Assembly: GCA_024449915.1 (NCBI GenBank)
Contig: JAMZAV010000065.1
Span: 112,501 to 176,500 of the forward strand
Reading direction: 5' to 3'
From: Sweltsa coloradensis
Taxonomy: Eukaryota; Arthropoda; Insecta; Plecoptera; Chloroperlidae
Length of the DNA: 64,000 nt
How positions within the stretch are numbered: position 1 is the stretch's first letter; every line of letters starts with the position of its first letter. Made by a program: the position numbers and the translations under genes. The notes beneath the pieces are model-generated. The model saw only the letters and a program-made list of their open reading frames with translations. It did not search any database and had not been told where the DNA came from. Positions 23,116 to 36,305 of the stretch are shown here, piece after piece.

Positions 23116-23710
23116 ATGAATACAGAGGAGTTGCTCCCTAAAACATTCGGAAAGTAGCATGGTTTGCGAAAAGCGGTTGCTATATACTTGTTTATGCAAC
23201 GTTCTTGCACAACATAAGAACAATGCATTTAAAATGTGTTGAACACTTTCTTGTTGCTAATAACTTAGCATGGGTTCATCACTAGATTTAGTTTTTTGGT
23301 AACTTTCAACTCTCCGATAACGCTGATGTAGATTGAAGAATAAATAACTAAGGGTGATGCCAATTGCTGAACATTCCACCAGCAATTTATTCATGATTCT
23401 CATCTATAAGCAATGAATCAACTCCCCCGAACATTAATTATGCATATAAAATTATTTGTAAGCGAGACTCCACTACATGCAACATCGTAGTCTTACTAAC
23501 GCATGTATCAGTTCTAGTTGCAATACACATATTGCAAGAGGAACCACTTCTTTTAAGATTGTTATTTAAATGATGTATTCAACTTTAAAATGTTCGAATT
23601 AATTAAATTATGTAAATCAAATTGGTTTATTTTACCAGTCTCGTGCTTGGCTAGCTCCCGTCTTTATGCCCATCTTCTCACTGCGTCAGTCAATCGATCT
23701 GAAAGTATAC
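23116..23710. other. A+T-rich stretch, no gene recognised
   Basis: Nothing supportable. The 78-codon plus-strand frame at 23590-23826 runs into the adjacent repeat. Confidence 0.5.
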
Positions 23711-24464
23711 TAGGAAAACCTCAAGTCCGACCGCGTTGTTGGATGAGCGTAATTGGTGCATTGACTGACCATGTTTATGCGAATTTACTGTGTTCTGTGG
23801 AAAAATCATTACTAAGTAATTTTTAAATTTAATTTAAATAAATTAATTAATTAAAAATTAATTCAATTTTTAATTATTCAATCGTTAATTTAAAAAAATC
23901 GTAAAATTGCGATTTTTATAAGAAATATTTCTCGATTGCGCTCAAATTTAACAATAAATATAAATCATAAAATTAAGGTCTGCGGAAAAAATCATTACAA
24001 TCGGATAAGCATTAGGTGTTATAAGTCAAAGAAGTTGGTTTAAAAAAAGAAAAACCCGTAAAATTTTGATTTATGATAAAATTTTTTTAATTGCGCTCAA
24101 TTTCACAGAATATCTAAATTCATAAATAAGGTTCTGTTCAAAAACATTAAATCGGATAAGCATGTAGGCTTATAAGTCAGAAGAAATTTAAAAATCGAAA
24201 AAATCGTAAAATGGCGATTTCATGAGAATACTTTTCCGATTGCGCTCAAAAACGTGGCAGTTCTAAGTTTAGAGATTTCGAAGGCCTCATAAATTTCATC
24301 TCAATCGGAGTATCGGTTTAGCCGGAATCGTGCGGACAAACAGACAAAAATACGAAAAAAAGAAAAAAAAAAAAAAGAAGAAAAAAAAAACATTCCGGAT
24401 TTTTTCTCCAGTGTAGTAGAATGGAATCTTCGCTTCGCTCGCTACGCTCGCTACGCTCATCCAA
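23711..24464 (+). mobile_element. ~750-bp interspersed element, family C (copy 1)
   Basis: First of three copies (also 36306-37072 and 43283-44037 minus). It begins TAGGAAAAC...CGCGTTGTTGGATGAGCGTA and ends GAATCTTCGCTTCGCTCGC, two TACGCTCGC-type units, TCATCCAA. The subterminal TTGGATGAGCGTA faces TACGCTCATCCAA at the far end, so it has short inverted termini. Inside are three ~160-200-bp units, each with TTCTGTG-AAAAATCATTA, CGTAAAATTGCGATTTTTAT and TCGATTGCGCTCAAA. This copy is the most eroded. No open frame spans it, and no transposase is visible. Confidence 0.7.
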
Positions 24465-26157
24465 AAAAAAACTCAATGAATATTAACTTACTTACTGGAT
24501 AAACTAAAGAGGTCAAAACATGCCGTTAGTGTTTTAACACAGTATTAAATACAAAACAGCATTTAAACAAAACGTAAAATGTATAATTCTGGTGAAAGAT
24601 GTAATACGGAACAAGTGGCATTTGGCCTTAGCACGTGATTGTTCGTCCCATGGCCACACTGCACGTGTTCTTGGCCACTGTGTGAGTGTCCGATCATACA
24701 TCAGTCCAGCAATCAGCAACATAATTAGTTTGTAATGCAACGTCGCCTGATTACCCCTCCGAGGGCCACGGCAGGTACAGATACCAGAGGTCGAATCAGC
24801 CAGGTCTCTGGGGCGTCATTCGGCGCGACCGGTGGGGCTGTTGCTACACAGAGGCTAATCCACCCTCACACCCCAACCTAGCCGAGAACACCCTCAATTG
24901 CAACGCGCGGTCTCCGGAGTCGCAGCTTTCTCGCCTTCCTTCAAGAGGAGATTAACTAATCGGTAGGACCTTATAATATGTGGAGAAAAGAACGGCGAGC
25001 GCGAAAATGAGGGCATTTTGTGAGCTGTTGTGGTCAGTTATTTCATGAGATTTATTCCATCTTTCGTAGGGTGCGAGAGATTTTAATTTTCCAATCCTAC
25101 TAATAATGTGTGTATTGATGTCTGAGAGAACATGCATTAATATAATACGTCGAAATCTGCGTGCCGGTATATTGATCCCGAGTAACTTTACTAAATCGGT
25201 GTTGGTTGTAGTGAGACGTCTGTATTGAAAAAGTTAAGGCTATGTTGAAGTCGTATGTTTGATGACGAACAATAACAAAAATCCGTGTACTACGATGTAC
25301 TGAGATAATGCGTTGTACTGTGGGTTTATATACGTATTGAATGTTGTTGTGTTAGGGGAGTATTTATAAGATGTACAATTCAAATACAGTAAATAATATA
25401 ATTGCCACACCCAAATCCAAATTCCAATAATTGGGATTTGGGTGGATGGAATATTGTTAGTCAACATGCCAAACAATCAAAGCACTGATATTCAGTGAAA
25501 GATAGTTTTATGTGAGAATAGAGATATCGCAGTTAACATTTCTTCCGCCACATTCGTTGCCGATCTGACGTATTCCAAAACACGTTCGTCCTCTCCCGTA
25601 GTACATCTGTAATAACCAGCCTATGCCTCATGGTTCGAAGACACTTGACTTTCAAGTTCAAGTCAGTGAGTTTCGGCGACATTGATAATTTCATAGCAAG
25701 CTAAGTTCATTGCTGTTCAATGCTGTCTTAAATTATTGTCTGGGTAACTGACTCGATGATTGTGAGTGACAAGACTGACAAACCAATATGCCTAGGATTC
25801 ATTGCATATTTTGATATTATTCTTCACTCGTATTATTCCTGCTTGCAATGTTGCGTGCTTGCTGCTGCAACGTGAATATATACAAAAGAAAATAAATCAA
25901 AATAAATTATAAAATTTAGTTTTTAAATTATTTCATAACTAAATATCTACCCTGATAACTTGACGAATAATTATCAAAAAAATCATTCCGTGATTTGACC
26001 AACACAATTATTTACTAAAGTTAAATATCAATTTGCCATTAAAGATAATTTTTAAATTTCAGTGATTATTCGCAAATAGATATGATGCTTTGTGGCGTGC
26101 TTAAGACACAAATAAAAAAGCTTGAGTTGGATTCAGCTAGAATTACAAAAAAAATGT
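24465..26157. other. Stretch without recognised gene
   Basis: A G+C-rich patch at 24740-24950 and otherwise A+T-rich DNA. No exon-like frame, RNA or copy of the listed families. Confidence 0.45.
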
Positions 26158-26300
26158 TTAATAAATAATAAATAAATTTTATTTGAGTCTACCACTTTAT
26201 AAACTGATTTCAGTGGGACTTCAAATCAAGCACAAGCACCCTGCAGCGAGAATTCAGATTCACGCGATTTAATGTAGCAATCATGGTAGGATAAGTGGAC
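26158..26300 (-). repeat. Retroelement 3' end, family B (copy 1, truncated)
   Basis: Read on the minus strand it ends CACTGAAATCAGTTTATAAA, GTGGTAGACTC, then an AAATAAAATTTATTTATT-type tail, matching the ends of the copies at 51463-51725 and 56301-56550. Its body (CCCTGCAG, TAGCAATCATGG) is more diverged and shorter. Confidence 0.55.
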
Positions 26301-27849
26301 GGATCAGCAGAACCCGTCGATGACGTAGCTCTATTGAAGATGCATCGTTGCGTAGGAGGTGTATAATGAAAAAGCTGAGGTTAAGCAAAGTTTTGATAGA
26401 TCAAGACCTCATAGCAGATATACACAAACAAAAATAAGAACAAATAGCAGAGTTTCAGTTGATTCTTTCTTAAATAAATCGACTTTCAGTATTTTGTGTA
26501 AATTCCGATTTTGTTAAATAAATTACACTTCCAACAACATTTCAAGTGTTCGACAGATTAATCTACTAATTCTATTTAAAACAAACCAAAATATGGATAA
26601 TTATCAAGTGTTTATACTATCAACCAGCTAGCACCACACTATATTACAAAACAAACGTGTGTAATTGCCCCATTGCACACGCAGATAAATCAAACACCTA
26701 TCAAATAATGGCCACCTGCACTGGGTCAGTAAAATTATTGAATCCAGTTAAGCCGCAGTACAGTTTATATTCGTTAATTATTGCAGAGGATCATTGCTGC
26801 AACAGAAGCATACGTAATAAATATCGTTGAAGGTGCGCGAGGTATACGGCCTGCATATGATTTCAGGCCGAGTAATTACATTTTATTGGAAGGGGTCGCA
26901 ATGCTGGGCCACATGTGTGCAACGGTAAACAAATATCGTGGGATGTTAATCCGAGTGCTATAGTAAAGTGTTATTAGCATATTTATTCGGCTTTAATTAT
27001 CACAGGATGTGCAATATAGTGGTGATATTTGGTTGCAGGATTGTTTAAGTGCAGAAAACAAACGGTTGAGAATCACCAATAAATTTATAACTGCATTTTA
27101 CTTAACAGACAAAGAGTAGAAAAGTCATCACGAAATTGTTTTTAAACGAAATCATCTGTACAGGAATTTAATTCTTCGTAATACCTATATAGAAAAAATA
27201 AGTGTAGATACATTTCTTCAGATTTAATAAAAAATTAAAAGCAGGATCAATGTCAATCAAAACTTTTGTTATGCGGTTTATATTATTAATACGCTATAGT
27301 TAATTAAATTATAACGTAGTTTTCCTTACTTCGATTATTTTTTTATGATTTTTTTCACCAAACTACAAGAAGCAGTTACTCAAATACATGATTAAGTCTT
27401 CGTTAAATAATTGTAAGACAATCAAATGTTTAAAAATAATCTATTAAGCTTAAGTTTCACTACGATTTTTGAAACGATTTATGTTGTATAATTATTTAAA
27501 AAAGAGTGAATGACCTTTGATCTCACATTTTTTTTATCAATAATAAGTTTAACCATGAATAATAATAGAGTTTATTCGCTACGCAATTTAAACAACAAAA
27601 GATACCACCCTGTAAAATGCTCTTTGCCCAGAGCTGAGCAAATGCCTCTCGAAATGTCGCTTCACTCCATGAAATACACTGAAGTGTAACAAACAAACAA
27701 ACAAACAAACATGAAGCGGAGCTGCACCGAGGCGCAAAGCCGACTGAAAACCTAAGCCCTCTATCCATGACCCAACCGCACCACAAATCATTTCGCTAAG
27801 CTTTATTATTAAATTGGGAATATGAATTGACACGTGTGAATGAATTCAA
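26301..27849. other. A+T-rich stretch, no gene recognised
   Basis: Short frames only. An (AAAC)n tract lies at 27689-27710. TAATTA-type motifs are common, as expected from base composition. Confidence 0.4.
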
Positions 27850-28230
27850 ATGTAATAACAAAATGAAACAGAAGCGGACAGAAATACTGATGCATTGGTC
27901 AAAAGCAATAATTGGCCTCGGTTTGGGGATGAACTTAAAAAGCCCGGCGTGGTTTTGATTATTAGTTTAGCGCAGATTATTTATCTGTCCCCAGCGATCC
28001 TCCATCACGAGCAATTAATAATGTCGATAATCTTATTTAACGGTCGCTCAACTGCATCGGTTTCCCGCTCGCTCGTACGTTATTAGTGCATCAATACAAT
28101 GGCGATGACTTTTTAGTTCACCCCGAAAACCACAGGCTATAAACATCGCGGTTCACTCGATGGAAATAAAAGGGATTGCTCGCAAATTGCGTTGGCGTTA
28201 TTGTTTGCCAGTGTAACGTTTTGTTGTTGA
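27850..28230. promoter_or_regulatory. Possible cis-regulatory island (speculative)
   Basis: A ~380-bp non-repetitive patch of balanced composition in A+T-rich DNA. It is dense in homeodomain-like and GATA-like words (CAATAATTGG, CAATTAATAATG, TTATCTG, GATAATC) and has no long frame. It belongs to none of the repeat families here. Such islands are often conserved non-coding elements, but this is inference from composition only. Confidence 0.2.
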
Positions 28231-28938
28231 GTATCAAAGCGATATTTACACCATTGACTGAATATTAACTGTTTAGAACGCAGATATCTAAGCATATTCT
28301 CGATTTATGTTCTTTTATTGATGAGTTTATTAATTATTCTGTATTAATGCAGGTGTTAGTACAAATTGTGAGATAATATGATGATAATTATAAGCGTATT
28401 TAAATGAAAATTACATAATATTTTCCTAATTGGATAATAATAATTTTGTCATTAAATGTAGAGTACATGCACAGAATAATGACTGGCAGCCAGAAGAGGA
28501 GATTTAAGACATCATATTGTGTCTGACGGCATTAATAATATTTTATTATCAACATAAATGAAACACAATAATATATTAAACAAATAATACATTTTATAAA
28601 AAAGTTACATACAGTAGAAAATTAAACTGTTATTTCAATTAAAATAGTCAAAATATTGTTGAAGTTATTGATACCAGTATATATGTTTATTATGATAACG
28701 CTATGTTAGAAATAACGACAACATTTTTGGCTATTTTTTAAGATTATTTTTTTTATAAATATTATTAAAATGATAAACCGATTACCTTGAGGTTTTTAAA
28801 CTTTAAAGTACCGTGTTCATGCCTTAGTCTGTTATTTAATAACATATATCTAAAACAGATTATGTACGAACAGTACGAGCCTCCCTTAAGTAGACGGCAA
28901 CAGCGCGATTGGTCTTCTACGCGAATCAAACTGCATGG
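28231..28938. other. A+T-rich stretch, no gene recognised
   Basis: Nothing supportable. Two opposite-strand frames of 70-79 codons near 28765-29004 run into the SINE array. Confidence 0.45.
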
Positions 28939-29149
28939 TACCCGGCACCTCCACCAACACGGTGTATTTCCATTATTACAATACGACAATAATATTTGAG
29001 ACAATTAGTTGTGATGGATTTGGATTGAAGACAACTATAAAAACCGTGTATTATGCGGGATTCGAACCTTTTACCTTTACCCGGCACCTCCACCAAAACT
29101 GTGTATATTGCTTTAAAATCTTTATTAGTACAATAAGACAAGTAATTAT
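28939..29149 (-). repeat. tRNA-related SINE array, first units
   Basis: Two copies of the module TACCCGGCACCTCCACCA (28939 and 29078) are separated by a unit containing ATTTGAGACAATTAGTTGTG, ATGGATTTGGATTGAAGAC and GCGGGATTCGAACC. The last is the reverse complement of a tRNA T-arm (GGTTCGAATCC, the polymerase III B box). The minus strand is therefore the transcribed sense. The second unit stops at about 29149, where a LINE-like 3' end has been inserted. Confidence 0.6.
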
Positions 29150-29587
29150 TTAATTTTATTTGTTTATGTATTTATATATAACGTCTATCCACCCTATTCA
29201 GTTAAAAACTGATTTAAAAAGGAGGACAACTAAATAAATCTTATTACATAGATGCAGACACAACAATGAACTACAGTTTAGTAAATATTTGAAAAAAGTA
29301 ATATTACAACAATAATGCATAAACACAACAATTTTGGTAACAAATTCAAAAAGGATATTACATGCAATTAATTAATGAAGCAAATATAAAAAAGAGGTTG
29401 CAAAAAAAGGAAAAAGAAAAAAGGAAAAAAGATAGGAAGAAGAAGAAGAAGAAGAAGAAGAAGAAGAAGAAGAAGAAAAGAAGAAAAAAGAAAAAGAAAA
29501 GAAGAAGAAAAAGAGAAGAAAAAGAAGAAGAAGAAAAAAGAGAGAGAGAAGAAAGAAAGAGAAGAGAGAAAGAAGTAAAGAAAAATT
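29150..29587 (-). mobile_element. LINE-like 3' end, family A (copy 4), inserted in SINE
   Basis: On the minus strand it carries the family A end: TTGTTGTAATATTAC, CAAATATTTACTAAACTGTA, TTAGTTGTCCTCC, AAATCAGTTTTTAACTGAAT, GGATAGACGTT, then an A-rich tail to about 29150. Its 5' side is the pyrimidine tract seen in the other copies, here grown into (CTT)n with an uninterrupted run at 29446-29478. SINE sequence resumes at 29588 where it broke off at 29149. AAGTAA occurs at both edges (29136 and 29573) and may be part of a target duplication. The 78-codon Lys/Glu-rich frame and its Phe/Leu-rich complement are artefacts of the tract. Confidence 0.6.
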
Positions 29588-30202
29588 TGAGACAATAAGT
29601 TGTGATGGATTTGGATTGAAGACACTAATTGAAATTAATTTTTAGTATCTTATGCGGGACTCGAACCAAGATCCCTTACACGCCGCCCCCCCCATGTTTT
29701 CATGTTTTTGACTTATGTCTCGCAATGGATCAATATGGCTCATTTTTTGCAACCAAGTGTGAATATCAAAAGAAAAAGTACTTTATTAACATTCGTGCAA
29801 AATATTTTGATGATATTACAAACCGTTCAGCAGCAATCATCAACACCTGAATGCGCGCATTTGAGTTGGGACGTTTAGATTGCGTTTCTGGTTTATGTTT
29901 TTTCACGTATCCATTAGAATACGACAATGGTATTGGTGATGCATGAGGACTGAAAATAATTATAAAAGCCATGGCTTATGCGGGATTCGTAGACGCCACA
30001 CATTTATTATTTTATTTTCAATAATCCAAGGGGATGTACATAGGACACATCCTAACCCAGCATCTCCATCAAGACTGATCACGGATATGTTGCTTTAAGT
30101 TTTCATTACTTCGTCGATATACATGACATGTGAATTAAGTGTCACAATACATGGTGGTGATGACAAAAAGGCATGTTTGCCAGGATTCGATCCCAGATCC
30201 GG
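29588..30202 (-). repeat. tRNA-related SINE array, middle units
   Basis: Resumes with GAGACAATAAGTTGTGATGG and GCGGGACTCGAACC. Further diverged unit pieces follow: AATACGACAATGGTATTGG, GCTTATGCGGGATTCG (29970-29987), a worn module CCCAGCATCTCCATCAAGAC near 30056, and CCAGGATTCGATCCC near 30180. The repeated order of module and reversed B box shows several partial units in the same orientation. A C run and unassigned DNA lie at 29680-29890. Confidence 0.5.
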
Positions 30203-30441
30203 TACCCGGCACCTCCACCAAACCTGATGGCTGGTGTACGTTGTTTCACGTCGTTTACGTAACAAGAAGACAATTATCATTGAGACCATTAGAGGTGATG
30301 GATTTGTATTGAAACTGGAATTATTATTTATGGAAAGCCATGTCCTACCTGGGCCCACATCCATTTATTTCTTACAGATCGGATCTAATACACCAATACA
30401 ATGCCACAACTTATGGATAGGCGCAATGTGTTCTAATGTAA
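30203..30441 (-). repeat. tRNA-related SINE, near-complete unit
   Basis: From the module TACCCGGCACCTCCACCA (30203) through CTGATGGCTGGTGTACGTTG, CATTGAGACCATTAGAGG, TGATGGATTTGTATTGAA and CACATCCATTTAT to CGCAATGTGTTCTAATGTAA. It aligns along its length with 37642-37888. The tRNA-like B box is damaged (CTGGGCCCACATCC). Sense is minus, with the tRNA-like part at its 5' side and the module at the 3' side. Confidence 0.6.
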
Positions 30442-33400
30442 AAATAACTAAAAGTCCTCGTTAGAATGGATATTCGCAGCTACCTTATACACAGACTGTT
30501 TGCTATGAAAAAAATACACATTTTTTATTTTAGTATGTTTTTACACTTCTTAGTATTTATTATTTATTTTTTCAATTCTATGTTATTGACTGTGTAAGCC
30601 ATGCATATTGTTTTCCATTCATAGCGTTTATGTGGCACAAGATTCAATACAGTCTAGTGGACTGTGTCATTAATAAGTATCTGTATTCTGATTACTGTGC
30701 TTTCTATGTCACATCCCATTTATTATAATTGATTGGACCCAGAATGATTACAGATTCGCTTTACTCGAATTGGCTGTTTCAACTGTAGTGGAATATTTTT
30801 AATAATCTATAGTTAGTGATTAAACCCCCCCCTCCACGGAAAGTATTATATTCATACTAATGGGCTGTACCTGTCGATAGTCACACACACACACGGCTGT
30901 GGTCTGGGCTCACATTGACAGCACATAAACTGTGCGTCTGTCTCACACGAGTGGAACTGCGCCCAGTGGACCGGTTGTTTCACAGCGATCACAAACACGT
31001 GCAAGCATGTACAATAACCGCCAATTTCACAAACCACCTCACATCAGCTCTCTCTCATCGCTATGATACCGCACAATATAACATCGACAACACTGCATGG
31101 TCGGATGCACGGGGATAGATGGGCGCTTGCTACATGCAGGTGCATAGTGATAATAAACTAACCCTTTCCATGTTGTTTCGCCATGTTCAAGTTGTGTAAT
31201 TTTAATCACATCCTTAGAACTTAGTTTCCGCATAGTAAAAACTCGGGACTTGTCTTTGAAGATGCTGCAATTTAATAAATAAATTGTGTACCCACAATAA
31301 ACTACACTAGTTGAATCGATTATACACTAAAAATACACAAACAAGTGCACCTGTACTATATTCAACAATTTCAGCACTCCTACAAACTGCCTTACAATCG
31401 CTTATTACGACACAATAGAAAGTCGACAATACTGTATTAAGTATACAACGGATGATAAAATGGTCGTCTTTACAGACGGTTTGACAGTGATAATTACACA
31501 CCCATACAATGTTGTTCAATATTAAGTATAGATAAATTAAATTATACTTAGAAGCTAATCCCACCAGATTATAAACTCTTTTGTGGGAACTTTCTAAAAA
31601 GCGATCACCAACCTGTAAGCCCTACCAATATCAATGAATGTGAGACAAACATCATACAACATATTTGTAATGAAATATCGCAAAGTGGTAAGATCTATGC
31701 GAAACCACGCGTATCTTATGCCAAATATATCAGCACGATCGCACAACTAATTATTATCACTTAGTCTAGGGGCTCAAGAACTGTTTACAATCTAAGACAA
31801 TAACTGTGGTACTTCAAGATAATAAGTTAAAAATTATTTATTTGGGGTCGTCCTGGCTCTAATTGAAGACAAACATAACATGGATCAAAAAGCAACACAT
31901 TTTAAAAAATGTTTTTATAAACATGTAATTAACTTTCATAATTTAGTAGTTGATTGTAGCTAGCACATGCATATTATATTAAAGAAATAACGAATTATCT
32001 TGGGTGTTCATAAAAATGTTATTTTGTTTGAGGGGGGAAGCTCTTAATGTTAATAATTGTGCATGATTATAATTAAAAACAAAACGCCACAGGACATTTA
32101 TTCCCAAGTTTCAAAACTTGGAACTACAGACGACTAGTTTTTAGTTATCGTTTCTGGAACGCACTATGGTATGGTTAAGCCACATTAGAGGACGAATTAA
32201 AACACAAATTATAGCCTTTTAACTTTTAAGAGAGAAGAATTACCTAATGTGTTTATGAAGTTAAATAATATGTTCGTGCACCTCTTTGTTATTTTCAAGC
32301 ATCCGAATCGTACGCCATTGGCACGTATAGTCAGATCGCGTCGACGGCAAAGTGGCTGGTATAGATGAAGTGACTGCTCTTGCCCTATTAGACTGTCGAC
32401 AGCGTATATCAGGTTTCAATTAAAGTGATCGAGAGGACCTGCAGAGCCTCGGATTTCGCCACCTCTATCCCTCCCCAACCTCTTATCTAGAATTATGATC
32501 GATTGCCATAGCGAACATGCTTGGCTTTACACCAGTTTTATAATCAGGGAGGACGAAGAATCGAATCGAAGTTAGCCAGTGTGTGCGTGTGTATGCGTGC
32601 GGGCTCACATTGTGATCTCATCATACCGCTGTGAAGTTATATTATATTTTAAGGGGTCCGAATTAAAATAAGCATAATTGGTCATAAATACTTATTTATT
32701 AAACTCAAGTCCCAAGTATTTTATTATATTATTGAATTCATGGGATTCATTCTTTTTATATGGAGTAATATTTAAGAATTATTAAATTTTCTCGGTCAAA
32801 TTTAAACTAGTTAGTAGTTATGCATGAATTCATGATGTTTCTGTCAAAGCCACTGCAATATTTTATTGACAAATAAATTAATAACCTGTTTCGTTATCAT
32901 TTGTTTGCATACGTATTCGTGGTAACTCATTAGATTACGACTATCTACGGGGAAAAATAATTATTCTATATAAATTGCGCATAAATAACAACAGCTTCAA
33001 TTGTTTGTTGTATTGTATTATTTAACTTTGCATAATTCGTATATTCATACATTTTCTTACTAACGCGGACTTTGGTGCGTGTTATAGTCTGGGACGAAAT
33101 TGATTAGTTAAAGGGTGAAAATGGCGAGTAGCACATTAGTCACTTAATGACTCCCATCTGTCTAATATTTTAAAACAAAAGTATTTTACACTAGGTGCTT
33201 AGTGAAAAAGAATGATTACTTTTAGTATATAACACAAAAATATCGCTGAAAAAATACCATAATACACAGTCTTGTGGTCTTCTATGCTGTGCCTGTACGA
33301 GCAAAGCTTTGAGTGTGAGAGGCAAAGCGTTTTCACACAACATTAGTGTGTGTATTCTAATTTTTGTAATTTTAACTCCCTCTTTCGTATAATGACGTCC

Positions 33401-36305
33401 CTTCCGCATACATAGCGTGTAAATTACCCGAAATTTAAGAGGGCATAATATGGTTAGTTATATTAGAGCTTGATTACATTTGATCAAATTAGAAAATGTG
33501 AAACATGTATATGGGATGAGATCTTTAATTGGGAGCGCAGCGCAAGCCGAGTCCGGTCTATTCCCGTGTGACTGAAGACGGACAGCTTGCACGGCTTTTA
33601 AGTTTTCCTGACATGAACTAATTAACTTATCGAATGATCGAGGTAGCTACGAATGTGGTTGACTGATGTATGGGTATACTGCCGTGAGAGATGTCCGCCC
33701 CAGTAGCAGGTCCGGAGATGAGGTGATCGCTTAATTAGTACTACCCCATCCTTCAAGGGTTGCTACCCCCGCTCCCGCTATAGCCGGCTCGCCCGACTCA
33801 CTCCAGGCAGATTAATGAAGCGGACATGACCGACCAAAGCTTACCAATACGAGATGGAGATGGTTAATTTATGACTGAAGGTATTAACCGCAAGGCTGAA
33901 ATAAGCGGATTAACGGCAAATGCAATACCAGCTCTAGCGTCGCATATAAGGTACACGGTTAAATACAAATTGAGATATATTTAAAATATGCCTATGGATC
34001 GCATATTGACAATACATATTGGCAGGAGTTTTGATTAATTGATAATTTTCTTTAGGGTACCACCGTGCCTTACACATTTAAAAACTTCAGTTTTTAATTT
34101 AAAAAAATCCGAACCATTATATTATTTAGCCAGCTGAGATTTAATGAATGGTTAGACTAAAACAACATGAACTCCGCTTCAGCATACAGAAAAAAACATG
34201 ATTTTATGATGGAAAACAAAACTGTATGGAAAATGAAAAATGTATGTGTATTTGCAAAAAATAAAAAATAAAATGTAATAGTATTTTAGTGACTTGAGGA
34301 TTGAGACTTGACACATGAATCTTTGTTTTGTAGCAAGTCATTTAGTTTTCAGGCCAAAATATGAAATATATTAGATAAGTGAAAATAAATTACTACTTAT
34401 AAGTTTTAACGAAAATGACCAATCCGAAATTGAATAAAACAATAATCAAAAGCAAATTTTATTAATTAAGTATCAGATCAATATTAAATAAATAATGACA
34501 AATTGTGTCTTATAATAAAATATAATACCATTTGTTATGCACCTTAGTTGTATGCCAGCCATAAAACAACAATTATGAAAAAATACGTCATTTGGCATGC
34601 CACAAATTATGCATATTTAAAAAGAAACGACCGCCAAACATTTTAAAACAGAGAACACATTTGAAATGATTTTGCAAACATTCTTTACATTATAGGGGAG
34701 GGAATGAGTGTGAATTATATTTAGAATTTAAAATTGTGGAGCGTTTTTCGGCTCGAGTTGAATTTGTGTTGTCTAAAACAAAAGATTAGGGTGCTAATTT
34801 GACACGAGCTATATTGCTAGCGGCGTGGTTTCGGACGTTTAGAGGAAGGTTCGTTGTATTTAGCGGTAATATAAAGGTATAACGTTTCTGTTTCATTCCC
34901 AAAGGTAAACAGTTCCACGCATAAAACTTGGACTGCATCTAGATCAGAAAACATGCGGTGGGGACGTTTTGGATCAGGTCGTGGGTAAACTAGAACTCAC
35001 GCGAGAAGGCCCCGTGCTGGAAACGTGAATGTTGCCGTACCTAGTTGCATTACCTTATACAGACTTGCAATTAATATTAATCAAGACACGAACATAAACT
35101 TTTTTACCATAACTATTATCTTCGTATGTCTGGTCTCAATACAAAATATGAATAAACAAATTACATAGATGCGCAACAATAATAATAAATCACATTGCAG
35201 AACAATTTACTTGCAGAAATGTTGTCGGATAAAGCAATTATTATTTTACCTGATAATTTTGCATTTTACGCTGGCTGTACATTGTAGGCCTAAACTTGCT
35301 ATACTTATACATGAAAATAAGTGTGCATTATGACTGCTTTATGTCTCTTCATGACGTATCTCTAAAAAAAAAACTGGAGATGTATGGGATTGTGTGGAGT
35401 TAACGAAAGAGCCAACTGCCAGCCAGCTGGCTGCGTTGTTTGTATAAATTAAGTGATTAAGTTTATAAAACAATGATTTAATATATTGGGATAGAGTAGC
35501 AGACTAGTTACCTTAATACTTTTTTTAAATCACATAATTAAGAAGGAGGGAGGGGAAATATGTATTTCATTGTACATTTTAGTGAAAATATATATAATTA
35601 CAAATCAATTGCGTAAGAGGTATTAGCAAAACGAAAGGCCTAATTATGAACAAGAAGTGTTTTCAGATTCTCGTGGTAGAATTGCAATAGAACAGATAAA
35701 TGCTCGCAAGACAAAGAAGTGGGGGGGGGGGGGGGAGGAGGAGGGTGGAAATTGTGTAATAAGAACCTGAACCTATTCGCCCATAATCTATATCGCTGGT
35801 TTTCCTATTCTCCCCCTCCCCTCCCCTCCCACACCCTCGCGTTCTATGGGGCTAGAATGCATTTGAGGTTGTGCGCGCGAGTTAGGAACGGAACACAATT
35901 TTATGAAAGTTTAGTGCGACAGAAGGGAGTAAAACCTTGGAATTGTTGGGACACAGAACTTGTATCGACAACGAACAAACATCTTGGTCCCCGAAGACCC
36001 CGAGGAAGGAAACCTTTGGCCATTGCTAGGAAATAACGGATGAGAACTTGACTTCTTATTACTACATTTCAAGAAAGGTTTCACATTTCTATTTCATGTC
36101 ACCTATCAGTGAACACAAATTCACGAATTATAATTCTGTGATCGTGACGATTATTCTTTTTTAGAGATGGTTAAAATACTGCCAGTCGTGTTATGTTAAG
36201 ATATATTTACATATTTTATTGTCCCTCTACTTAATTGTTTTCTAATTGCCAATTAATCCATACAATGAAGAGGGTTGGGATTATTTTAAGTATGCTTTGA
36301 GCTAC
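30442..36305. other. Long stretch without recognised gene
   Basis: About 5.9 kb with no credible exon. Less A+T-rich patches lie at 30850-31130 (with a CA run), 32290-32640, 33540-33900 and 34740-35050. A 15-G run lies at 35721-35735, inside a 105-codon plus-strand frame that starts with poly-Gly and is not credible. Only composition makes any of the patches candidate regulatory DNA. Confidence 0.5.

Noticed and set aside
29362..29598. Lys/Glu-rich frame and its Phe/Leu-rich complement
   Set aside because: Produced by the (AAG)n/(CTT)n tract of the family A insertion.
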